Position numbers and translations under genes: made by a program. The notes below the pieces were generated by a model that saw nothing but the letters and a program-made list of their open reading frames with translations, was not told where the DNA came from and searched no databases. From Druceiella hillmani (taxonomy: Eukaryota; Arthropoda; Insecta; Lepidoptera; Hepialidae), in contig JAYKKI010000006.1 of the NCBI GenBank assembly GCA_039881145.1, positions 15,197,001 to 15,261,000 of the forward strand: a DNA stretch of 64,000 nt. The letters are read 5' to 3'. Below are positions 13,201 through 26,700 of the stretch, one piece after another. Numbering within the stretch: the stretch's first letter is position 1; the number at the start of each line of letters is the position of its first letter.

Positions 13201-14655
13201 TTTATTACAGTATTGTGGAAAGTAGCGGAATATTCAATGTTTACATGTTTTTTTAAAGTAATAATATAAAAAAAAACCTGACAATTTCAAGTTGTTGCAA
13301 TTTTTTCTTCCTTCGTGTCTACAGCTGTCAAATAATTGATTTAATTATAGTGTAAATTTCTTTTTTCTTTAACAAGAAAAACAATAGGTATTAAAAAAAT
13401 TTTAAATTGCTGTATCACTATAAAATATAATTGAATTTCAATTAATCATTTCAAATTTTCATCAATTTTCCGCTGCTCCGTGCTACATTGCAAATCAGTA
13501 TAAGATTACGTCATGGCAATACTACTATTTGTTCTTTCGCATAGTATATTCAGTGAACATAAAGGACTTAACATAAAACTTGGTTTGTTCTTTTGTGACA
13601 CAAATTTCCAATGAGCTTTAGCTTATTCAAATCTAATCTTTTAGTGTTATAATCATTTAAAAATTAAACGTATTTTTGAATTTATTGTTCTATTGTGGGG
13701 AAACCCCTGTGATGTAGGACCCAGAACTAACTGGTACATGCGTAGAGACAACATTATGTGTATATCAATTGTTTTGTAAGGATGATAAAAAGATTATCTT
13801 TTAGTTAGAAAAATGTATTAATTATCACCTAAACTTAATTCCAATTAAATAACGACACCAACATCTAAATCACATAAGAGATACTTTCATTGCACAGTAT
13901 ATATAATTCTTTGGTTAGATGGTTGTTATATTTAAATAAATTTTTGCTGGATTGCATCTTAATTGAAACGAAAAATATGTTTGGAATATATTCAGTTACT
14001 GGTATTTGTATAACAGTAACAGAACATTGAACTGCTGATTCATTTGTTTTACATTTTTGGTTCGTCAGTTGTTTGATTAAATTTCTAAGCACAATTTAAA
14101 GTTGGTAATAAACAAAATATCTTTTAATATTTAACCCATATTGTAAGTCAGCCTAACGGAACATTTTTAAACATTTAACCTAAATTGTGTGTCCCTAGTC
14201 CTAGGTCCAACACAAACTATCCTTTTGAAAAAGATTTTTTTGTGTAATTATTATATTTTGTGTGTTTTTCGTTTAAGCATGAAAATTAGGGTTCGATTCA
14301 CATCATGAAACCACTCTTGGTTCATACCAAATATTTAATATTATTTACATTAATGGTTCGCACTCTGCGAATAAATATTTAAAAATGATTTTTATATGAT
14401 CCTAACCATTTGCACATTGCTGCAAATGTTTAGGATCATATAAAAATCATTTTTAAAAATAAGAATATTTTAGTTTTAATCTGTCCATGACTTTATCGAA
14501 AGTAGTTTATTAAATTATATTTTTTTATTAATAATAAGAAGAGTTGTAGTAGTAATGGTAAATTCATTATTAACTAATTAATTAACTATTTTAATGTATT
14601 ATTTTTGCTCTTAGAAATTTAATAATATAGTGTGTGTGTCAAACCTTCCTTCCCA

Positions 14656-14716
<61 letters not shown>

Positions 14717-17700
14717 AATAGACACCCCACTGGATAGATGGTATCATTAAATGGTTTGATTCATAATATTGTGTTTTTAGAATAATATTAATAATACTAT
14801 AGTCTGATTTTCTCTACACCAAATTCAACAATGAATTTGGTACAGTGACAGTGTTTAGTGCATTTTACTAAACGGATACCAAGAAATAAAAAAAATATTT
14901 AAAACAAGATGCGTTTGCATTTGAGAGAAACTAAGGAGAAATAATAAAAAACATATTTTAACACATGATATGTTTTAGATTAAAAATGTATTTCCACCTA
15001 AAATCTCTATATTACTTCATTTTTCAATGATGGAAAATGATTACAATCAATTATTTGTCGAGTTATTGATTGGAAGCTTTTTTCCATCATTTTCCATTAC
15101 ATATTCTTCACAAAATTTATGGTTTATCCTCACATTCAAAAGAAAAATATATTTTATTGATACTAGTTTTAATTATGAAAAAATATTTGAAATAAAAAAA
15201 TTTAATAAATTGTTTAAAGATAAGTAATTTTATTTACTATTTAATTTGTCATTTTTGTTTCCTGATTTGATTAGATGGTGAGGCGGTACTTATCTACAGC
15301 ACAAGGAAGGAAATCTATGCAAAGTATCTACAATCTGGTAAAAATGTAACAGTTGCCAAAGATTTGCACATGGTAAGTCTATTTTAAAAGCTTTATGCGC
15401 TTTCGCAATACAAGTGAGTGTTGAGGCAATTTATCAAAAATCGAACTAAAAATTATCTCCATTCCAGGCAATAGGAGTTTCTTATGATGGATATCATGTT
15501 TACTGGACTGATGTACAAGATGGATATGAAACTATAATGCGTTCCGATATCAATGGTCAAGATAGGGAGGTATTTTTTAAAATATTTAACATTTTTAATT
15601 TTCAACTTTTTAATTAGAAATGATTGTATCTTAAAACTTTATTAATATTTTTTAAATGTAAGGTAGTGATAGATCCTATTATATTCACAAATGTACTTAC
15701 CTAGCATTATTTTATTTTAAAATTGTATTTCAATTAGAAATACAAACGTGCAAAAAAATAAAACCCAAAAATTAATGTAAAAAATTGTTTCAAACCTGTT
15801 AGGTACAGGTAAAACTTGAACTGCGAGGTTCCTGTATACTACTCTTAGGTACCTATGAAAGTTCAAACATTTAGGTGTACATAGGATTTCTAATTATTAA
15901 AAAAAACATGGTTGCACTAGGAATTTATAAGTTTTTTGCATCGGCTTAAAAATAATGGATGAAGACATCCATTTGATGGGTGAAGATGGATGATAGATGA
16001 ATGGATGAAGAAATCCAGATGAAGACATAGACTTTGAAGCTTAACATTTCATAAATGAGGATTTAGAGTAAAAAATGGTCTAAAGAGTGAATTTTATTTA
16101 AAAAAACTGATTCAATGACTTCCCACTGGATGGAGCACGCGAGAAAAAAATGTTTGGTCCCTATTTGCTTGTGATCCACATACCATTTATTTGTGATGCC
16201 GAAATAAGCATATCCTATAATTTTGTCATTGCATTAGTCATCCGTTTTTGGGTCCTTTTTATGGTGAATGTTCCATAAATATAACAAAAGTCAGTCGGCA
16301 AATTGGTATATTGAAAATCGCAATTTTCATAATGTTTTCTAATATGTTTGCACGTTATAACTTAGTAAATAATCCAAATTAACTTTAAAAAGTATATCAA
16401 TGTCAATGATTATGATAAAGCATTAATTAGTAAATTGATTAACAGAGTGCGTTTATCTAATCTGTGTGTCTTTCAAATGAAAATTAAACTTTTAATTATG
16501 TATTCAAGAGAGACGCAATGTGAGCTATTTTTTGAATTATATTTTCTGTTTCCTTTGAATCAAATTCCATTCAAAATAGTTATTAAGATTATTAAGAAAT
16601 TGTTTAAAAACCTGGTTGTGGTGATCGGTTGTCCGTTTTGATTATAATGTAACCATACCTGGATACAGTAAAAAAGACTTTTCAGGTCATTAAAATAAAA
16701 AGTCAGAAAATAGAATTTAGTTCTGTTGGAAACAAGTCAACGGTTTTGTAATTTTTTCCCATAACACCAGGCCATTGTGGAGACGGGTCTGGAATCCCCT
16801 GAGGATGTTACCGTAGACTGGCTCACGGGCAACATCTACTTTACAGACGCTCGCCTCATGCACATCGGTGTGTGCTCATTCAACGGTGACCATTGTACTG
16901 TGTTATCACAACTGCTTATGAAAAAACCCAGGGCTATCGTGTTGCATCCTGATATGGGGTGGGTAATGTCCTCACATTTATATTATTAATTTTATTTGAA
17001 GCAGTTTTAAGTAACGAGGTCTATTTTGGAGTGGTTTTTAAAGTTTCCCTAAAATTTCCATATAAGATAGTGGCTTATGCTGCATTATATCGTGGAAACC
17101 TAAATGTAATGTTTACTTCTGTTTTCTCATAATTTTGGTTTCAGTATTAGGATTAGGTCTCTGAATTAGGAAGCACTATTTTCTAAATACCTAAAATCAT
17201 TAAAACCAGATTTACGTTTATGACAAGTCATTTCAAACTTTTATGATAAGTCATTTCACCCTATGTATGGAATCAAAAATATTTCGAGGTCTTTTTCCCC
17301 ATCATCCTTCCCAAAAATTTAGATATGAATATGTTTGAGTATTGTGTGGTTGATATAATTTACTACCATAACAAATTTTAAGTTTTTACATCAAACGGTT
17401 TCTGTAAAATAACAGCTGAAAGAGACAAACTAATATATATGTGAGTGATCCTATAAGGTTTCAGTGTTTACTTTTTTAGTATTATATATATATTTATATA
17501 TATATATATATATTATATATATATATATTATATATATATATCGTAAGCACCATTCAACGGTTAAATATAAATCTTAAAGTAATATATATAAAGAAATAAA
17601 ATATTTCAATTATATAAAATTATTTATCATGGCTACGAATGGTGAATTCGATTATAATTAAACTAACAATGTAAAAAGACATCTCAAATATTTTTATTTG

Positions 17701-20700
17701 AGATGTCTTTTTACATTGTTAGTGTAATTATACAGTCGATATTAAAAGTGTATGGGAGAAACTTTTTAAATAAATATTTTTATTTTTCTCTTTTGTTATT
17801 GCGTCAATCTAAATTATTTTAATACAAATTAACCGTTTTAGTGCCTTTGTTTTTTACTCATATATACTTAAAAATGCCAAAGAAATCGTTTGTTTTTGAT
17901 GTCATTTACCCTTGTCTCGAAAATATTTTTTTCGGTGTTTTCTTAATAAAAACTTGTACAAGGTTAATAAAACACAAAGAAAATTATGGAAATATATATT
18001 GTGAACAAAAATTATAACAAAAAGGTCACATCATATTTTCGCAGTCCGGTACATCCTCCGTATCAGCAAAATAATTTTTATCGTCACTATTTTCACTATT
18101 ACTCAAAATTTGCATTACGCCAAATTGTGAGCATACCACAGTGTCACTCCCACTATCGCTTTCTTCACAACTTGTAAAACGATCATTTTCATTAGAATTA
18201 TTTGCGTATTCCGACATTATGGGTTAAAAATTTTCTTTTTCTGAATCCTTTTTATATTGTAATTACCAATAATATTATAATTTGAACTTTATGTAACGCG
18301 TAGAAAGATAAAAAAATTAGCAACGTGTGCGAGCGACCTCCCCTACCGCACGCTAAACAGCAACTGATTTCGCGAGCACCATCGCGCTCGTGGCCTATTT
18401 AGTTAGTATGCGCACGAGCGCGATGGTGCTCGTCGGAATTCAAACGGTTAAAGAAGATGAAGTGAGCATATTACTCCTTTTATCACATTTCAAGTTTTTT
18501 TTAAAAATAACTGACCTGGTCAGTTATGTAATTATTTAATTTAAATTTATAAATAATGTGAGAGTAGAATTTCATAAAATTTTATTATAAGTTATAAATC
18601 AATGTTGGGAAGCAAAACGGTGTCAGTTATTTTATTATAAATCAGAAATCTATTAGAATGTTCTTATTTTAGGTGTTTACTTTGTTTTACATTATTTTAA
18701 AATCTACCCTATTGTCGTAATACCACATTTTACATCCATTTTCAGTAACTATTTAAAAATATTTCTGATAGCTATGTAAATTAAAAACTATTTATGAGAC
18801 ATAACATTTTACATATCTTAACTCTTTTTATATATTAATTTACTCTTTGTTGTTTTTACCTGTAATCGTAAACAAATTTTTGTTTTTACCTATAATAGTA
18901 AATAGTTAAAAAAATTACAACGGGTGGTTAAATTATTATACTCAAGGTAAACTTTATGTAAATCTTGTATTTCTGCTAATAATTATCAAAAAATTAGATT
19001 AATTGTTTATTTCATTATTATTTAACTTTCTATAAATAATTTGGTTTTTATATCAACAATATTTAAGAGAGTTTTATTTATTTAAGATTAATTATAATAA
19101 TTACAATTATCTATTATATTTAATTAATTTAAAAAACCAAAACCTTTTAGACCTACTGTTGATCAAAAATTATTTTATCTACCTTAATTTTAACCTTCTA
19201 GTTCTGGGAGCTTTTTTAAATTTATTCTGCTATGCACTCAGATATCTGATGTAAATATACCAATTGATAATTTTTTTTATAATACTATTATATGTAGTTC
19301 TTATAGGAGCTGAATGACACCATAAAGCATAAACAATACAAACATATCATTTCATAGAAATGTTGTCTTTGTGCCATTATTTATTAGATTGAAAATCAAA
19401 GTGAAAGAATTACAAGCTGAAAATAAAAGTGAAAAACAATTGAATGAAAAAAAAATATTATCCAACTTCATGAAAGTTTATCACTATAAGATTATAAATC
19501 TTTTGAATAATTCAGTAAACAATTTCTTAAAATCGTTCACATACTACATTGAATATTTTTTTAAAAAGTGATGATAATGTTACCGCAGACAATTGTACTG
19601 GACGGACTGGGGAAGTCGGCCAGTGATAGGGCGTGCGAACATGGATGGCAGTGAGGGTGTTGACTTTGTGAGCACTGACCTCACGTGGCCCAATGGACTC
19701 TGTCTCGATTATCACAATGACCGCCTTTATTGGGCTGATGGATATGCCGGTGGTCTCGAGAGTATTAAGCTTGATGGGTCCAATAGAAGGGTATGTATTT
19801 TAGGTATTTGAACGCTTCACTAAATTCAAGTTACCAGATACTGACAAGTTTCCAGATTAGAGTTATTACCACAGTTGTTATGTTACACATTCAATGTAAA
19901 TTATGTCTTAGCAGTAGTGGGTAAGCTAGTTATTTTATGTAACATGTATGTTAATTGTGAAATCAGTATGTTTGCGAGAAATGGAGCGTCGTGTTGGAAT
20001 ATATATATATATATATATATATATTTGTGGGTTTTGGTGCTCTTTCATCACTGTCAACCCCGCATCTTTAGTAAATAGCTTTAACGTATGTGCATCTCCT
20101 ATTTTAGTATTTACATATGAACATCTTTACATATGAGCAAAAAAAGCTATAATGAAAATTAATATTATAAAGAATATTAAGAAAATATTGTCAAAATTTG
20201 TTGAAAAGATTGGATATGAAAGAATAAACTAAAGCAAAATCCATAACCTAATTTACCTGTTATTCGTGTTGCCGTAAATTAAACTCTTCAAAAAATTCAT
20301 AGAATATTTTCTGGTAGAAAGCTAATAAGTTTTTTATTTTATTTTTTTAGTAGTAAAATACATCTTTTTCAATTCTGATCTATAAATCTGTATTGCGCAG
20401 TGAAATGATGAAGAAAGGATGTAGAATCATAATAAAGACATTTTTTGAACTTTGACTTAGCAGTATTGTATGAAAAACCTTTAACTTTTAACTTTGCCGT
20501 TTACATTGCAATATTTATACTTTAGTTTTTTATTTATTGTTTTGAAATCAAAAAATAAAAAACTAAAGTATAAATAGCAAGAGGGAATACTATCTGCAAT
20601 TGATGCTCAGTTGCGTATAGTATTCCCTCTTGCTTCTTCTAATAGCTTTCTAGTAGCTTAATTGTTCTTTCTTTGTTTTTGCTTGTTATATAATTTCTTT

Positions 20701-23700
20701 GTATTAATAATTGAAGGAACTGTTTATAACAGAAAAACCATAAGTCAGATATTACTTTTAATAGCAAATAAGAATTTGTATTCTAAGTTTTAAAGTGGAA
20801 TAGTAACATTATTTAGAGAATAACTTCTCTCAGATTCAATCATTTTTGTCATATTTTATTAGCTTAATATTTTTTATGTAGAAAGTGCTTCAAGACTCGG
20901 TGCACCATCCGTACAGTTTGGCAGTCTTTGCTAATACACTATTCTGGAGCGATTGGGGCACAGATAATCTGCATGCTTGCAACAAGTTCACTGGCAAGCG
21001 TTCACACTCACTTGTTAACAAGCAGATTTATGGTATGTTTGTTGATTTTGTTTATAAGGGGTAAAGTTAAAATCTGAGCTTTCATGATTAGAAATGATTG
21101 TCTGTTTGTTACAAATACTCATCTTGTGAGTCATTTTTTTAAGATAATGGGGTGGATGAACCGATGAACAGGATGTAAAAGAATTTCTCTTTAAATTAAT
21201 TAGTATACATGTAAAATTTTATAAAAAGTCGCTGTTCTGCAATAATTGACAACAAAAAAGGCTACATTTAAAGATAATCACATTCTTTATATTTAAGAAA
21301 ATATCTAACTTTTTCATTTTCAGATGAATTAAACAAAGAAATTATGCACGATGATATTCTTATATATGTAATACCATCAATATATATTACATGGTAAACA
21401 AATTTGTGTCAATATACAAGTAATTGAAAGTAGATATATAGCACAATTCTTTAAAATTAAAGGTAATCATAAAAGAAAATTAAAATAAAAGTTTTAAGGC
21501 TTTCTTTATGGTCATCGTCCTTAAAGTCATTACGTATCTATATACATACATATTAACATATATATATATATATACATATATATGTGTGTGTATAAATATA
21601 ACACATATATAATATGAATCTGATGTGTTTTTGCTTTTTCTTCCGCAATAGATGATTGGGCTTTAAATAAAATTTAACACGAAAGTTACTGATTCAAGCA
21701 ACGATATTAAGATAACAGGAGAGTCCCTTTAGAGCTAACCTATAGGACTTAACATTGTTTGAGTACACCAGCAGTTTCATGAGATATTATTTTTAAATTG
21801 CATTCAACAAAATAAAATTCGGCTCACTTTTTATCAAACGAAACACGGCAAACACCTATAAGAATAATTTTATTTACGAAAATGAAGGGAAGTCTTAAAT
21901 TTAGAAATGTGTTACAACACAACTTTTCCTAACTGGGCAGAATTGCTAGCTTCAAAAGAAAATTTCGTTATCTAATTGATAACATTTTTCTGTTTATTTT
22001 TATTTCGATTCAAAATCAAGTTAATTCTACAAAAATGTTTTCATTTGTTTTGAAAAATTTCTCCTTATGTTTTCAAATGTAATGTTTAGGCTAGTTTCAG
22101 TGCTGAACCGACTCTTACTGCTCATTTCAGTTATATACTGTAATATATGAAACCTCAATAGATATATATGAAACTGTTGTAACGTTGTGTTTATACTATG
22201 CGATAAAAAAGTTGTTACGGGTAGAATGACATTGTGGACCACAGGTGGAATACAAGCAAACACTTCATTGTAAGAAAATTCGAAGTTGTAAGTTGATTGA
22301 TATAGATACTGTATGTAATACATTCTATATTGTCAATGCAATTTAACAGGTGTAAAACATTCAAAATATCAAGATTGTTTCTTACTTATATGATTATCAT
22401 GTGGATGCAGCATTGAAAGTAATAGAGTATTGGTTGGTTGACTATTCAAATATTCAATTTTATTATAAAATGTTATCCTTCATTAGGTAAAATTTTATTA
22501 AATGAAAACCTTTTTCCCAGTTTTCCCATTTACTTTATCCAAATAAAAAAATTTTTTATAAATATCACTTAGATAGGAAGAAAAAAGATAAATTTCAACA
22601 TCATCAGATATTAACAATGAATTATCAATGCAGGAGTGTCAATTTACCATCAGTCGGTGCAAAAGAGGCATAGGCATGCCTGCGAACATAACCCCTGTAG
22701 CCACCTGTGCCTACTACGAGGCAATGCATCTTACTCATGTGCCTGCCCAGAAGAGAAGACGCTTGCATTAAACAAACGTGATTGTAACGGTACTATTGCA
22801 TTTTTATTAGTCATATTAATAGTCTAGCTTATTTGCGTAAAAAACTTAAAAAGAGTTACACAATTTGTGCGCTTAAACTCTTCTTATATTTTCTATTAAA
22901 ATCCATGAACTATATTAAATGTAGTTTGTACTTATATTGCTTATTAGTTAGATTGTCATATTAATAGTCTAGCTTATTTGCGTAAAAGCAAAAAACTTAA
23001 AAAGTGTTACACAATTTGTGCGCTGAAACTGTTCTTATATTCTCTGTTGAAATCCTTGAACTGTATAGGCCAGGTTTGAGAAAATTTTACACGAAAATTG
23101 TACATTAATACATATTAATAATAATAGGTTAAATATAGTTGTACTTATGTTACTTATTAGTTAGATAGTCATATTAATAGTCTAGCTTATTTGTGTAAAA
23201 GCAAAAAAAACTTAAAAAGTGTTACACAGTTTGTGCGCTGAAACTCTTCTTATATTCTCTATTGAAATCCTTGAACTACATAGGCCAGGTTTGAGAAAAT
23301 TTTACACGAAAATTGTATATTAATTTGTAATAATAAGTTAAATGTAGTTCGTACTTATATTACTTATTAGTTAAATTGTCATATTAATAGTCTAGCTTAT
23401 TTGTGTCAAAGCAAAAAAAACTTAAAAAGTGTTACACAGTTTGTGCGCTGAAACTCTTCTTATATTCTCTATTGAAATCCTTGAACTACATAGGCCAGGT
23501 TTGAGAAAATTTTACACGAAAATTGTATATTAATTTGTAATAATAAGTTAAATGTAGTTCGTACTTATATTACTTATTAGTTAAATTGTCATATTAATAG
23601 TCTAGCTTATTTGCGTCAAAGCAAAAAAAACTTAAAAAGTGTTACACAGTTTGTGCGCTGAAACTCTTCTTATATTCTCTATTGAAATCCTTGAACTACA

Positions 23701-26700
23701 TAGGCCAGGTTTGAGAAAATCTTACACGAAAATTGTACATTGATATGGAATAATAAGTTAAATGTAGTTTGTATTTATATTACTTTGAGTACTTTTTATA
23801 TTTTGTTTATGCCGCATGCTGGGTAGGCTCTCCATTTTATTAGAGTAAAAGCACTGCAGCCTCTCAACTGACAATGAATTGCTACTCTTTTTGAGGCTTG
23901 AGTTTTGAATAAATTTATAAATTTTGATAGCACTTCAATTGATGTTTACTGAATTTACAAAGAAAAGTAACAAAAGTCACTTAATTATTAAATTGCTTCT
24001 TACAATGTTTTATGTAGAAAATATGTATCCACTCCCATAGACTTTTATGTGGTATTATTAAATATCTGCTCTATACTTCTGCCTCTTGTATATTGTTTTA
24101 AAATATTCTCTTTGATTTTAGGTATTACCAGTGTTAACTTTTACATTATTATTGATTAGTATATAATACTTTGTAATATTTATGTTTGTTATTTTACTTT
24201 GGGCAAGAGACAATTAGTTTAATGCACAACTAATTATATTAATGTCATCGAAGTTAACGAAAACTTTTTTATACTCGGATTAGTATTACTTGCTACAAAT
24301 GAATTAGTCATGAATTGAAAAAAAATGTTGACCATTTTTTAATCGCATAATGATCAATTTAGTAAGTGAAACTTCCAAATATTATTATTGCAGATGCATT
24401 GAAACCAATGTATTTCCTTTTGGGAGCAGGATCTCTTCTCATTAAAGTACATCACCAGGTGCTGGGTCGCCATAAAACAACGACTGCGTATTTACAATCA
24501 GTTTTTATCAATGCTTTAGTCTACGACAATCTGCATGGTATTTTTTTTCTTATATTCTTTTCTATTTTTATTTAAATTACTAAGTTGAAATTTTACTACA
24601 CACTAATAGCTTTTTCAAAGTGTCTTCTTTATTTTAATTAAATAATATGTTCATTACAAGTTAAAAATAAGTAAAGATATATATATACACAGTGTCCGGG
24701 AATAATATACACGGTGTCCGGAATATAAGGGAAATAAAATATTTCTAATCGAGTGCAAAAAAAATGACATATAAATCTATTTAACACACGCAATAGTTGC
24801 CTGGAGCGTGGAGCTTAACCGGGCAGCTAGATGTCTTCGCAGCTGTTCGCGGGTTATACCCCTGAATGTTGCTGAAAAATGTGCGCAAATATTGTGTGTA
24901 CGAAAAAGATAACAAATAATTATGAATATTATTTTGCAATTTTCTGAAAAAAGTTATCTTTTAAATTTTATTTTAATGACAATCAATTATTTTTAGTCAA
25001 CGAATATCGTCTTTCTTCATCAGACACTTATTCCTGGACACGGTGTATATACCTACCATCATATGAGTGCCATACTTAATGTTAATTAAAATGGTAATAA
25101 TTCAATGTAATAACAATAGCAACACATCTTAATTTTACATCTTTAAATTTTGTGCAACATAATATTAATAACATCAGTTATTTATTATACAAATAATTTA
25201 ACAAAAAATATAAAAAGAATATTTATTATAGTTGACGCAAAACCTCTCAAATATGTTTTTTAAATCATGATAATTGTCATTAGCTACACTGTTTAAAATA
25301 TTGAATAAAAATTAATTTACCACTTTATATTTATTTCAGACTCGGCCATCATCTACGATGAAAATGCCAATCGCATATGTGTCATACACATGAGTGATAT
25401 GGTATTGGGTGTGTCCGATATTCTGGTGTATTCAGATTTGGGGAAAGTAGAGGATATGGCTTATGGTATTATTGCACCTTTTTTTCTTAACTTTTTGATA
25501 TGAATACGTCTTTAAATTTACTTCCATAATGGGAAGCATTTCAGAAAACTTGATGATAACAAAATCGGGGGATGCAGTTTAGCATTGCAGCTACGTAACT
25601 GTCATCTACGTCCAAAATTTAATTACAGCATTCTATAGGTAAAGGGTCAAAGAATTTGTTACGTTGAGTGGGGACTGTGATGCATCGCATACAGCGAGGA
25701 GAATGCGCCGCCATTTTGAAGTACGTTTGCCGCTTCAGTTTAGTATAAATTTTGGCTCTGCGAAGCTACAATGCTCGTTTGAGTTTCATTCGACAATTAT
25801 CCGTGGATAAAACGTTATCGTGGAATGGTTATCGTGAAAATGTATGGTGTTAAAATTAAAAAGTAAGAAAATTTAATACAATGTCGGCCTATAATCAAAA
25901 TATAGAAATCTTATATGGTTTGAGAGAGCTTCTCAAGAAAAATGATATCGATAAAACACAATATAATAAAATGAAGCGATGCTGGGAATGTAAAATATAT
26001 TACCCGTTAATGTACACATGTATTTATGTAAAACACGGCCATGTCCCCAACACAGCCACACCATGAATTTTTTATTTTCATCTGAAACTGTATCTGTAAT
26101 AATTACAGAAGTCATCATAGTAAAAGATTTATTATGGGGAGATTTAAACGCCTGATTCAATGTATTAGTAAAATTTGTATCTACGCACCATAGAAAATAT
26201 TTTTTTTCTTATGTCTTTAGAAACTTTTACTAACCTTGCTCTCATTTGGCTGCATTCTCTCTATTTTCATGAAAATACACTATGGAAATTATGCATTTAA
26301 GTTAATTAAATAAATTATTTGGAAAGATCTATCTTTCGGTAATACACTATTATGAATAATATACGAACAAACTATTGATGGATTGGTTTCAGTAGAGGAT
26401 GATAACATATTGTTTTATATAAGAACGAAATTATAATTTTTGATAATGATATATTTAAAGTATGACTAAAATATACCATGTTTGCCAATACTTTCTCATT
26501 ATTAAAGGATATTCAATTGGTAGATCCTCTGGCAAACAACTTGTACTGGGTCGACTCATTGCGAGGCACGTTGGAGGTCTTCTCGCTTACCAACAAGCAT
26601 CGTGCCATTCTGCTGAAGGAGGAAGGTTTAATCAGCCTTTGTCTCGTGCCCGAAATAGGGTACTGCTATTTATACTATTTATACAAAAATATACCATTTC

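Larger units (their letters stand above)
11809..15274 (+). other. Intron, AT-rich, with foldback copy and palindromes
   Basis: A 3.5-kb phase-1 intron. It holds a 32-bp-arm palindrome (12231), a foldback-element copy (12422), a 34-bp-arm palindrome (14381) and a TA microsatellite (14660). I see no coding or known transposon sequence in 12600-14370 or 14720-15270. Confidence 0.6.
17833..18447 (-). mobile_element. Short piggyBac-type derivative flanked by TTAA
   Basis: Left end CCGTTTTAGTGCC preceded by TTAA (17829-17832); right end GGAATTCAAACGG followed by TTAA (18448-18451). In inverted orientation both ends read TTAA-CCGTTT. TTAA target duplication is the hallmark of piggyBac. Inside, near the right end, lies a GC-rich 20-bp inverted repeat (18373-18432), which fits subterminal repeats of piggyBac elements, and a - strand open frame that looks like a transposase N-terminus. 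At 615 bp the element has lost the catalytic core. Confidence 0.75.
16959..19588 (+). other. Intron with piggyBac derivative
   Basis: A 2.6-kb phase-2 intron. It holds a TA-rich microsatellite (17480-17542), a perfect palindrome (17662), a TTAA-flanked piggyBac derivative (17833-18447) and otherwise AT-rich sequence in which I recognise nothing (18452-19588). Confidence 0.6.
19791..20881 (+). other. Intron with nested palindromes
   Basis: A 1.1-kb phase-0 intron with a TA run at about 19999-20022 and two adjacent palindromes (20514-20574 and 20577-20633). No transposon coding seen. Confidence 0.6.

Noticed and set aside
22811..23790. Regular repeats as a CRISPR array
   Set aside because: Units are directly adjacent with no unique spacers, are 210 bp long, and the DNA is plainly animal.
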